Source: a bacterium | Lineage (GTDB): Bacteria; Planctomycetota; J058; JAJDCP01 | NCBI GenBank assembly: GCA_030428695.1 | Contig: JAUIEM010000275.1 | Span: 1-13,579 of the forward strand | DNA length: 13,579 nucleotides | Reading direction: 5' to 3' | Shown here: piece by piece, positions 6,019 to 12,652 of the stretch | How positions within the stretch are numbered: the stretch's first letter is position 1 | Layout of the letters: every line of letters starts with the position of its first letter | Notes under the pieces: model-generated | Databases searched by the model: none | What the model was told of the DNA's origin: nothing | The model's input: only the letters and a program-made list of their open reading frames with translations | Translations under genes and position numbers: made by a program

Positions 6019-6915
6019 TCAACGCCGCGGCGCGGCCGGGACCGGCGGGTGGGACGGACGCTGCGCCGCCATCGCAGGGTGCTGCGGGGGCCTCGGCGGA
6101 TGCTGGGGAGGCATCGGCGGGCGCGCGGCGGCCTGCTGCGGCGGGCGCGGCGTGGCCTGCACGGGGGGCGGCGCGGCGGCGGGGGTCGGCGCGGAGGAAG
6201 CGGAGGAAGCGGAGGAAGCGGAGGAAGCGGAGGAAGCGGCGGCGGCGGCCGGAGCCACGGCCGGGGCGAGGGCGCCGAGCAGCATCAGGAAGACCCCGCA
6301 CAGGATCGCCGCGTCGAAGTTCTTCGCCCAGAGCAGCGCCGCCGCCTGCTTCTCCGCGTCGGCCTTCGCGGTCTTCAGCTCGTACTCCGCGTCGTACATC
6401 GCCTCGAGGTAGTCGGCGGTGACCTGCACGTCGGAGTAGTCGCAGGCGTCGCGGCGGGCGGTCACCTCCTGCACGCGCTCGTCGCGGGCGGGGATGTGCT
6501 CGGGCTTCAGCTGGTAGAAGGGCTTCTCGAGCGCCTGGATCAGGCCGTCGTAGTAGTCGTAGTCCTCGCGCAGGGGGCCGCCGCGCAGGTTGAGCTCGGC
6601 CTCTTCCTTCGCCTCGACCGCGGCGACCAGGTCGGCGCTCGCGAAGGTCTGGATCGCGCGCCCGGGGATCGTCAGCTGGTCGGCGTGGAACAACAGCGCG
6701 CACAGGCCGACCAGGGCGTAGATCGGCTTGTTGCCGAGGCGGCCGCGCAGGGCGACGACGGCGATGCCGAGCAACAGCAGCAGGCCGTACTTCAGGGTCA
6801 GGCCGCTGAACACCGCGGCGTTCGCCCAGACGGCGAACAGGCTGCGGACGAGAAACACGGAGTACAGGGCGAGCCCGCCCAGGATGAGGGGAGTCGCGAG
6901 CTTGCGGGCGTCCAT
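6019..6915 (-). CDS. Multi-TM membrane protein with proline/alanine-rich tail, function unknown
   Basis: I do not recognise this 298-residue protein. Three hydrophobic helices lie near the N-terminus (about 7-30, 41-57, 64-79). A soluble middle part (about 83-195) is charged, Tyr- and Glu-rich and probably helical, containing LREDYDYYDGLIQALEKPFY and TADYLEAMYDAEYELKTAKA. A fourth helix follows (about 200-222). The C-terminal 75 residues are low-complexity: five SSA triplets (228-242), then Pro/Ala/Gln-rich sequence with PPQHP motifs, likely disordered. ATG 6915 is fixed by AAGGAGG five bases upstream. The same open frame runs on far upstream to 9390, but that part is antisense to the VWA gene and has no biological look. 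It is divergent from the VWA lipoprotein and shares a 258-bp regulatory gap with it, which hints at a common role in the envelope. The 3' end converges on the TetR gene with 37 bases between. Confidence 0.82.
   Translation of the reverse strand: MDARKLATPLILGGLALYSVFLVRSLFAVWANAAVFSGLTLKYGLLLLLGIAVVALRGRLGNKPIYALVGLCALLFHADQLTIPGRAIQTFASADLVAAVEAKEEAELNLRGGPLREDYDYYDGLIQALEKPFYQLKPEHIPARDERVQEVTARRDACDYSDVQVTADYLEAMYDAEYELKTAKADAEKQAAALLWAKNFDAAILCGVFLMLLGALAPAVAPAAAAASSASSASSASSASSAPTPAAAPPPVQATPRPPQQAAARPPMPPQHPPRPPQHPAMAAQRPSHPPVPAAPRR
6192..6236. repeat. Five perfect copies of a 9-bp tandem repeat
   Basis: CGGAGGAAG is repeated five times without a mismatch. On the minus strand it encodes five Ser-Ser-Ala triplets just after the last TM helix of the membrane protein. 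It is a likely site of in-frame copy-number change. Confidence 0.95.
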
Positions 6916-6940
6916 CGGATCCTCCTTGGGAACGTGGTGG

Positions 6941-6956
6941 CCGTCCTCGGGGACGG
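6941..6956. other. 6-bp stem-loop in leader of the multi-TM gene
   Basis: CCGTCC, four bases, then GGACGG form a perfect stem with a tetraloop (TCGG on plus, CCGA on minus). It lies about 15 bases upstream of the AAGGAGG of the minus-strand membrane gene, so it would be in that mRNA leader if transcription starts further up. Its role is unknown. Confidence 0.4.
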
Positions 6957-7048
6957 TGTGCGGGAGGCGTGGTCGCAACCCGCGTACCAGAGTGAGGATC
7001 GGCCTGCCAGGCGGATGACGGAGGATACCCCGGAGACGGACACGCGCC

Positions 7049-7077
7049 GCTGCACACACTGTGCAGAGGTGTGCAGC
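7049..7077. promoter_or_regulatory. Nested inverted repeats with three GTGCAG half-sites
   Basis: GCTGCACAC (7049-7057) and GTGTGCAGC (7069-7077) are perfect 9-bp arms around 11 bases. Inside, CTGCAC (7050-7055) also pairs with GTGCAG (7061-7066) across five bases. The two GTGCAG copies (7061 and 7071) are exactly 10 bp apart. This looks like a protein-binding array in the divergent gap, about 40 bp upstream of the predicted -35 of the VWA gene. Alternative RNA hairpins are also possible. No local regulator is an obvious partner. Confidence 0.5.
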
Positions 7078-7117
7078 ACGGCCCGGGCGCGTGCCGGGGG
7101 GCGCGAGCGAACAGTCC

Positions 7118-7147
7118 TTTACCCGGGGCCCGCCGAGACGGTAGACT
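7118..7147 (+). promoter_or_regulatory. Predicted promoter of the VWA gene pair
   Basis: TTTACC (7118-7123, four of six) and TAGACT (7142-7147, four of six) are separated by 18 bases. Transcription would start near 7154, leaving a leader of about 20 bases before ATG 7174. The extended GGTAGACT is found again upstream of the small lipoprotein gene. Confidence 0.4.
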
Positions 7148-7173
7148 TCCGCTTTGCGAACACCGAAGTGACG

Positions 7174-9423
7174 ATGCGAACCAGACCTGGGCTCCCCGCT
7201 CGACCGCGGGCCGCGCTCGCGGCGGGCCTCCTCTTGTGGCTCCTCGTCGGCTGTGTCGGCTGCACCTCCACCCACAGCCTGGTGCGCTCCTTCGCGCCGA
7301 CCGGGAAGACCGTGCTGCTGGTCGTCGACATCAGCAACAGCATGAACAGCAACGACCCGCAGCGCTTCGCCACCCAGGGCGCGCAGCTCGCCGCCAGCCT
7401 GATCAAACAGGGCGACAACCTCGGCTGCATCACCTACAGCACCCGCGCCCGGGTGCTGGCGCCCGTGCGCGAGGTGAAGGGCGCCCGCGACCGGCTCGAG
7501 GTCATCGAGGCCCTCGAGCGGGCCCGGCCCTGGGGCGAGACGAACTTCGTGTCGGCGATCCGGCTCGCCCAGCAGACCCTCGAGGCGGCCAACGCGAAGG
7601 CCGGAGCGACGGTGATCTTCCTGACCGACGGGCGCCCTTCCCGGCAGTCGGCCGAGCTGCTCGCCCGCGAGCTCGGCGGCTCGATCGAGAAGGGCTGGCG
7701 GGTGTTCAGCATGACCCTCGGCAGCGCGGCCCACGACAAGGTGACCGCGCGCATGGCGGCGGTGACCGGGGGCGCCTACTACCACGTCGGAGAGCCGCGC
7801 GAGCTGATCGAGGCCTTCCTCTCCATCCTCGGCGACATCGAGGACTACCTCGTCTACCGCGGCGCCGAGCGCTCCGTGCGGGCGCTGGCCGGCACCGAGG
7901 GCCTCGCCTTCGTCGCCCTCGAGCCGAAGGGACGCTTCGAGCGGCTGTTCTTCGAGGGGGGCGAGCAGGCTCTCGGCGACCCCGCGCGCTGCTTCCACTT
8001 CCCCTCCCGCGGCTCCCCACGCCGTGACTTCGAGGTCGCCCACGTGCTCGCCCCCGAGCCGGGGCGCTGGGAGATCGAGGCGAGCATCCCGCCGCGCGCG
8101 GGCTACATCCTCCAGAAGCCGCCCTTCCGGCTCGACTTCGTCAGCGGCTACCCGCGGCGCAGCTACAAGCGCGGCGAGGCCGCCGCCTTCGCCCTGCGGG
8201 TGCGCGGCGAGAACGCCGAGGTGCTCGAGCAGCTGCGCGCGCAGGCCAGCGTCGAGGTCCGCCTGCGGGGCGAGACCGGCGAGCCGCGCACCATCGCGCT
8301 CGAGCTGGCCGCGGTCAGCGGCCGGGAGCTGATCTACGAGGGCAGCGCGCGGCTGTCCGGCGAGCCCGCCACCTACACCGCCAACGCCCGGGTGCGCGTG
8401 CGGTTCAGCGACCGGGCCGAGGCCGAGATCGGCAAGTCGGTCAGCTTCGTGGTCGAGGACGCCCTCGGCTACGCCCTGCTCTGCGACACCCCCGTCGCCG
8501 ACGCGGGCGCCGCCCTGGCCGGCGGCGCCGACCTCCGGGCCGAGGTGGTGCTGCGGGCGCAGGGGGCCGCGGTCGACGTCTCCGGGCTGGCGGTCGAGGG
8601 CGGAGGGGTCGCCCCGGCGGCGCTGCGCCTGCCGGCGGACGGGGCCGCGACCGTCGTCGTCACCCTGCCGGCCCGCGGCAGCCTCGGGCGCCAGGGCTTC
8701 GCCCTGCGCGGCACGGCGACGAGCGGCGAGGTCGCGCTGCCCTTCCCCGAGGTGCGCGTCGAGCGCAGCCTCTACGCGCTGTCCGGGCCCGACGCCTTCC
8801 GCTTCGCCCTCGCTCCGGGCGAGGCGGCGAGCCAGCCCCTCGGCCTGCGCCTCGAGCCGGCGGTGCCCGGCGCCGCCCCGGGGCTGATCGCGCCGTCCTT
8901 CGAGGCGGGCGCCGGACTGCGGGCGACGGTCGGCGACAGCCTGACCGTAACGGCGAGCGCCGACGCCCGGCCGGGCAGCTACCGGGGAAGCCTGGCCGTC
9001 GAGCTGCCCGAGGGCCTGCGCGCCGAGCTCCCCTGCCGGGTCGAAGTCGCCGCCCCGCGGCCGCGGCTCGAGCTGCCGGCGGCGCTCGAGCTGGGGGGGG
9101 CGCCCGGAGGCTCCGCCACAGGCCGCTGCGAGGTCGTCCTGCGCTACCGTGCGGCCTGCGACGTGCAGCTGAGCGGAGGGACGCTGGAAGGCCCGGACGG
9201 CGCCCGCATCGCCCCGCGCTACGACCTCGAGCTGACGCCCGAGGGCTGGGGGGGCGCGCGGCTCGAAGTCGGCACGCCCCGGGCCTGGACGGTGCGCGTC
9301 TGGCTCGGCAGCGACCTGCCGCCGGGCACCTACGCCGGCAGCCTGACCCTGGTGTGCAGCCCCGACGACGGGGGCGAGGCCGCGCGGCACGAGCTGCCGC
9401 TGCGGGTGGAGGTCGGGCGGTGA
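7174..9423 (+). CDS. VWA-domain lipoprotein with C-terminal beta-sandwich repeats
   Basis: Large envelope protein of 749 residues. The N-terminus is a lipoprotein signal: basic start, hydrophobic GLLLWLLVGC and then CVGC, giving lipobox cysteine C27 (or C30). A von Willebrand factor A domain follows (about 45-228) with a complete metal-binding MIDAS: D52-x-S54-x-S56 (VVDISNSMNS), T123 (GETNF) and D152 (FLTDGRPS). It should bind Mg2+ and a protein ligand. The remaining ~500 residues are rich in short beta-strands and lack catalytic motifs. Near the C-terminus two similar segments (596-630 and 713-749) share PGxYxGSL followed by LPxRVEV, consistent with tandem Ig-like sandwich domains. The ATG has only a weak ribosome site; a GTG two codons earlier is an alternative. 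The stop overlaps the next gene's GTG, so both VWA proteins are probably made together and may form a complex. Confidence 0.88.
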   Translation: MRTRPGLPARPRAALAAGLLLWLLVGCVGCTSTHSLVRSFAPTGKTVLLVVDISNSMNSNDPQRFATQGAQLAASLIKQGDNLGCITYSTRARVLAPVREVKGARDRLEVIEALERARPWGETNFVSAIRLAQQTLEAANAKAGATVIFLTDGRPSRQSAELLARELGGSIEKGWRVFSMTLGSAAHDKVTARMAAVTGGAYYHVGEPRELIEAFLSILGDIEDYLVYRGAERSVRALAGTEGLAFVALEPKGRFERLFFEGGEQALGDPARCFHFPSRGSPRRDFEVAHVLAPEPGRWEIEASIPPRAGYILQKPPFRLDFVSGYPRRSYKRGEAAAFALRVRGENAEVLEQLRAQASVEVRLRGETGEPRTIALELAAVSGRELIYEGSARLSGEPATYTANARVRVRFSDRAEAEIGKSVSFVVEDALGYALLCDTPVADAGAALAGGADLRAEVVLRAQGAAVDVSGLAVEGGGVAPAALRLPADGAATVVVTLPARGSLGRQGFALRGTATSGEVALPFPEVRVERSLYALSGPDAFRFALAPGEAASQPLGLRLEPAVPGAAPGLIAPSFEAGAGLRATVGDSLTVTASADARPGSYRGSLAVELPEGLRAELPCRVEVAAPRPRLELPAALELGGAPGGSATGRCEVVLRYRAACDVQLSGGTLEGPDGARIAPRYDLELTPEGWGGARLEVGTPRAWTVRVWLGSDLPPGTYAGSLTLVCSPDDGGEAARHELPLRVEVGR
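9408..9412 (+). promoter_or_regulatory. Ribosome binding site deciding GTG start of second VWA gene
   Basis: GGAGG seven bases before GTG 9420-9422, placed inside the end of the upstream VWA gene. The GTG overlaps that gene's TGA as GTGA. This start puts the hydrophobic signal sequence at residues 14-33, whereas the in-frame ATG at 9354 would bury it behind 22 more residues. Confidence 0.75.
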
Positions 9424-11885
9424 GCCTCGCGGATGCGGAAGCCGTCGCGCCGCGCGCCGGGCCGGGCGCGCTGCTCGCGTTGTGCCTCCTCCTGTGCGCC
9501 TTGCCGGCGCTGGCCCTCGATGTCGTGCTGATCGTCGACAGCTCGGGCAGCAACCGGCACAGCGACCCGCAGGCCCTGCGCAAGGCCGCCGGGACGGCGC
9601 TGGTCGAGCTGCTCGCGGGGGCGCCGGACGCGCGGATCGGGATCCTCCGCTTCGCGGGCTGGCTCGAGACCGAGGCCCGCGGCGCCCAGGTCCACCCGCT
9701 GGTCGCGCTCCCGGCCGAGGCCGCGGCGCGCGAACGCGTGGTCGCCGAGCTCAGCCGCGCGATCGCCGACAACATCCTCGACGACGGCGGGGCCTCCGAC
9801 CTCAACGCGGCCTTCGGGCCGGCCTTCGAGGCGATGCTGCCGGAGCCGGGCGCGCGCCCGCTGTGGCTGATCGTGATCAGCGACGGCGCGCTCGACGTCG
9901 TCGAGGGCGCGGAGGTCCGCCCGGAGTACCTCGAGCGCGCCGGCCCCGGGGCCCGCCGCGACGACCTGAACGCGGCCGCCCTCGCCCTGTTCCAGGAAGA
10001 GACCCTGCCGCGCCTCGCCCGGCGCGCTCCGCACTGCACGCTGCTGCAGCTCGGGGACGGGCCGAGCCCGGCCTTCGACAGCCTCGCCGAGAGCCTCTCC
10101 GCCGAGCGCGTCCGGGTCCGCCCCGACGCCCTGCTCGGGGCGCTGCTCGCCAGCCGCCCGCCCGACGCCGCCGCCTGGGGGCTGACCCTGGTCCAGCGGC
10201 GCCTCGGCCTGCCCGCGGGGGGCACGGTCCAGCAGCCCTTCCGGCTGCCCGCCGGCTGCGCGGCCCTGCGCGTCGCGGTCTTCGCCGGCGGCGACTTCGC
10301 CCTCAGCCTCAGCGGCGTCGAGGGCGAGCCCGTCGAGCGCGGCGCCGGGGAGCCGTGGCGGATCCTGACGGTCGAGCGGCCGGGCGCGGGGGACGGGCTG
10401 CTCGGCATCGCCCACGACGGGAGCACCGCGCTCGACCTCGACGTCTGGATCGGGGCGGTGCCGGACCTGACGGTCTCCGTCGAGGCCGCCGCGCTGACCG
10501 CCGCCCGCGCCTCTTCCCTGCCCCTCATCTTCGCGAGCGGCGGGGCGGTGCTGCCCGGGACGGCGCCGCTGCCGGACTTCGAGCTGCGCTGGAAGGTCGG
10601 GGCCGAGCAGGGCGTGACGAGCGTCCGCACCCTCGCGCTCCCGCCGCTTCCCGCCGGCGAGGCCACGCTCGAGCTCGCGCTCGCGGCCTTCCCCGACGAA
10701 GAGGGGCGCTACGCCTACCGGCCCGCGGCGGTCGAGGTTCCGCTGACGGTCCGTCCGCGCGCCCTGCGCGTCGAGGCCGACTCGCTCGCCTTCGTCGGGG
10801 CCCGCCTGCGGCTGTTCGCCTCCTTCACCGACGGCGATGCGGCCGGACCGGACAGCCTGCACCTCGCGTTGCGCTCGCCGACGCTCGGCCGCGTCCCCCT
10901 GGCCCGCCGCGGCGCGCGCTACGAGGGCTGGCTCGAGCTGCCCGCCGCCGGCCGCTACCGGCTCGCCGCGCCGGCCGACGCGCCCTTCCGCCTGGTGTCC
11001 GAGGTCGACGTGCTCGCCCGCGCCCGCAGCCTCGAGGTGCGCGACGCCTGGGCCGGGGAAGAGCCGCCGACGCCCTTCCCCCTGCGCCGCGTCGCCAGCG
11101 ACCGCGGCGTCGCCAGCCTGCAGGCCGAGGTCAGCCGCGCCCCGGGGGAAGAGCTCGCAGTCGAGCTGCTCGTGCACCCGAGCCCCGAGCTCGCGACGGC
11201 GGTGACCTGGACCCTCGGCGGCGAGCCCCTCACGCCCGACACCTGGGTCACGGTCGAGCCCGGGGTGCCCTTCGAGCTCGGCCTGCGCTGCGATGCCTGG
11301 ACGGCGCTGCACGAGGTGCCCGCCCGGCTCGACCTGCGAGCCGAGGCCGGCGAGCTGCTGAACTGGAGCCGCCCCCTGTCCGTGCCGCCCGCCAGCCAGG
11401 CCGAGCAGCTGTGGGCCTGGTGGCCGGTGTGGCTGCCGGCCGCCCTGCTCCTGTTGCTCGGGCTGTTCCTGTGGTTCGGCCGCCCGACCTGGAAGGACGA
11501 GCAGCTGAAGCGCAAGGGCAGCGCGGTCGGGGCCGAGAAGACGCCCCTGCGCGCGTGGGCGAGGGGCCGCAGCGGCGCGGTCGGCACCGCCGAGCTGCCG
11601 GGCACCCTGCGCTTCCGCAAGAAGGGCTTGCGTTACTTCCATCCCCGCGTCTACTGCGGCCCTCAGCCCGGCGCGCTGGTGAAGGTCGACAACGAGAAGG
11701 TGTACACCGAGACCAACCTCTTCCACGGCAGCGAGATCGAGGTCCAGGCCTTCGACGACGAGGGCCTGCCCCAGTCGGTGCTGTACCGCTACTTCGCGCA
11801 CCCGCCGACGCCGCAGGAAGAGGAGCGCGACCTGCTCGAGGAAGAAGAGTCCGGCGGCGACTTCTTCGTCATCACCGACGACTGA
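9420..11885 (+). CDS. Transmembrane VWA-domain protein with acidic cytoplasmic tail
   Basis: Envelope protein of 821 residues. A signal peptide (about 14-33, ALLALCLLLCALPALA) precedes a VWA domain (about 34-245) with MIDAS D40-S42-S44 in VDSSGS and D155 in VISDG. The usual MIDAS threonine position appears to be serine (S126, GGASDLN). About 400 residues of beta-rich, probably Ig-like periplasmic sequence follow. A single TM helix (about 665-687, WPVWLPAALLLLLGLFLWF) leads to a 130-residue cytoplasmic part. That part has basic residues after the membrane, a small beta-rich region (about 727-792) and a strongly acidic end (798-821, EEERDLLEEEE). The beta-rich region faintly recalls the end of an FHA domain (VKVDNEKV-x6-LFHGSEIEV) but lacks its phosphothreonine-binding signature. 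The layout resembles a receptor joining a surface ligand-binding module to the cytoplasm. It overlaps the VWA lipoprotein gene by four bases; partner and ligand are unknown. Confidence 0.87.
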   Translation: MSLADAEAVAPRAGPGALLALCLLLCALPALALDVVLIVDSSGSNRHSDPQALRKAAGTALVELLAGAPDARIGILRFAGWLETEARGAQVHPLVALPAEAAARERVVAELSRAIADNILDDGGASDLNAAFGPAFEAMLPEPGARPLWLIVISDGALDVVEGAEVRPEYLERAGPGARRDDLNAAALALFQEETLPRLARRAPHCTLLQLGDGPSPAFDSLAESLSAERVRVRPDALLGALLASRPPDAAAWGLTLVQRRLGLPAGGTVQQPFRLPAGCAALRVAVFAGGDFALSLSGVEGEPVERGAGEPWRILTVERPGAGDGLLGIAHDGSTALDLDVWIGAVPDLTVSVEAAALTAARASSLPLIFASGGAVLPGTAPLPDFELRWKVGAEQGVTSVRTLALPPLPAGEATLELALAAFPDEEGRYAYRPAAVEVPLTVRPRALRVEADSLAFVGARLRLFASFTDGDAAGPDSLHLALRSPTLGRVPLARRGARYEGWLELPAAGRYRLAAPADAPFRLVSEVDVLARARSLEVRDAWAGEEPPTPFPLRRVASDRGVASLQAEVSRAPGEELAVELLVHPSPELATAVTWTLGGEPLTPDTWVTVEPGVPFELGLRCDAWTALHEVPARLDLRAEAGELLNWSRPLSVPPASQAEQLWAWWPVWLPAALLLLLGLFLWFGRPTWKDEQLKRKGSAVGAEKTPLRAWARGRSGAVGTAELPGTLRFRKKGLRYFHPRVYCGPQPGALVKVDNEKVYTETNLFHGSEIEVQAFDDEGLPQSVLYRYFAHPPTPQEEERDLLEEEESGGDFFVITDD

Positions 11886-11943
11886 CCTGATCCGGGCTGA
11901 CCTTTTGTAACGCCTTCCCCCACGCCCCGGTCACGCCCTCTGT

Positions 11944-11951
11944 GGTAGACT
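11944..11951 (+). promoter_or_regulatory. Possible -10 element before the small lipoprotein gene
   Basis: GGTAGACT is identical to the eight bases at 7140-7147 in front of the VWA lipoprotein gene. It lies 64 bases before ATG 12016. No good -35 is seen 16-19 bases upstream, so this stands on the shared octamer alone. Confidence 0.3.
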
Positions 11952-12015
11952 CTGCGTGAGCTATAGAGCTCCTCTGGCGCTCGACGAGCGCGGACTCACA
12001 CCGAGAGGTACGACG

Positions 12016-12549
12016 ATGAAGACGAGAACCCTGCTCCTGGCGGCCGCATCCCTGTGCGGCGCCCTGTTTCTGACCGCCTGCGGCGACAGCAGCATCGCGG
12101 TGTCCGAGAAGACCGCCCTGTTGATGGGCGGACCCGAAGGCAAGGGCAAGTACTGGTACTACCACCCCGAAGCGACCAAGACGGCCCGCGAGGCCGCGAT
12201 CAAGGAAGGGACGGGCATCACCGCCGAGATCAACCTCGAGGGTGATGTCGGAGCGATCGCCGACACCCTGTCCGAGAAGCACCTGGTGTTCTACCTCAAC
12301 AAGGACAAGACCCGCTACATGTGGCAGATCACCAGCGGCGAGGGCATCTTCGAGAGCCAGGACCGCGGCTACTGGAAGTGGGACGACGAGGGCGAGACCA
12401 CGTTGACGATGTCCGCCGGAGAGGAGCCGAATCCCGAGACCGACCGCACCTGGAAGGTCGAGAAGGCCGATGAGGGGCAGCTCGTCCTGCGGCTGCAGAG
12501 CGACACGACCATCGCCCCGCGCATCTACGGGGCCGAGCCCGAGGGCTGA
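12016..12549 (+). CDS. Small lipoprotein, possibly lipocalin-like, function unknown
   Basis: A 177-residue lipoprotein. The signal sequence is basic MKTR plus hydrophobic LLLAAASLCGALFLTAC, with lipobox LTAC giving C22 as the lipid-modified residue. The mature part alternates charged and hydrophobic residues in short beta-strands (KYWYYHPEA; HLVFYLNKDKTRYMWQI; GYWKWDDEGETTLTMS; RTWKVEKADEGQLVLRL). The closing 'W-V-x-L-d-x-L-L-L' pattern resembles small lipocalin-like barrel proteins of bacteria, but this is a visual impression only and no signature motif confirms it. ATG 12016 is set by GAGAGG seven bases upstream; upstream in-frame ATG 11956 would hide the signal sequence. It lies 130 bases after the VWA pair in the same direction with its own possible -10, so it may be a separate transcript. 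Confidence 0.85.
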   Translation: MKTRTLLLAAASLCGALFLTACGDSSIAVSEKTALLMGGPEGKGKYWYYHPEATKTAREAAIKEGTGITAEINLEGDVGAIADTLSEKHLVFYLNKDKTRYMWQITSGEGIFESQDRGYWKWDDEGETTLTMSAGEEPNPETDRTWKVEKADEGQLVLRLQSDTTIAPRIYGAEPEG

Positions 12550-12594
12550 TCTCCCCCTTCCCCTCCGCGAGAACCCGGGGCACGGGACGTCGGG

Positions 12595-12623
12595 TTGCGA
12601 AGAGCCCGCGTCGGATCTACCTT
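12595..12623 (+). promoter_or_regulatory. Weak candidate promoter of the secreted protein gene
   Basis: TTGCGA (12595-12600, four of six) and TACCTT (12618-12623, three of six) are separated by 17 bases and end 29 bases before ATG 12653. The -35 resembles TTGCGC of the methyltransferase promoter. The -10 is poor. Confidence 0.2.
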
Positions 12624-12652
12624 GAGGGCAGGTCCGTCCGCGGGAGATCCCG

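Noticed and set aside
7002..7012. 11-bp palindrome GCCTGCCAGGC in the divergent gap
   Set aside because: Short, GC-rich and expected by chance. The nearby GTGCAG array is much stronger.
6049..7173. Plus-strand open frame extending the VWA lipoprotein upstream
   Set aside because: It runs antisense through the membrane gene and would bury the lipoprotein signal sequence. The composition is Arg/Gly low-complexity.
6916..9390. Minus-strand open frame extending the multi-TM protein to 1123 residues
   Set aside because: It is the antisense shadow of the VWA gene in GC-rich DNA: Arg/Gly/Ala-rich, no domains. ATG 6915 with a perfect AAGGAGG is the clear start.
9330..11801. 823-residue minus-strand open frame opposite the second VWA gene
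   Set aside because: No recognisable domain and a composition typical of shadows. The plus frame has signal peptide, MIDAS and TM helix.
9482..11890. 802-residue plus-strand open frame in another phase
   Set aside because: Arg/Pro/Ala-only composition; it overlaps the real VWA gene frame-shifted by one phase.
12572..12596. Hairpin AACCCG ... CGGGTT after the small lipoprotein gene
   Set aside because: A six-base stem with a 13-base loop and no T-run, overlapping the candidate -35 of the next gene. Not enough for a terminator call.
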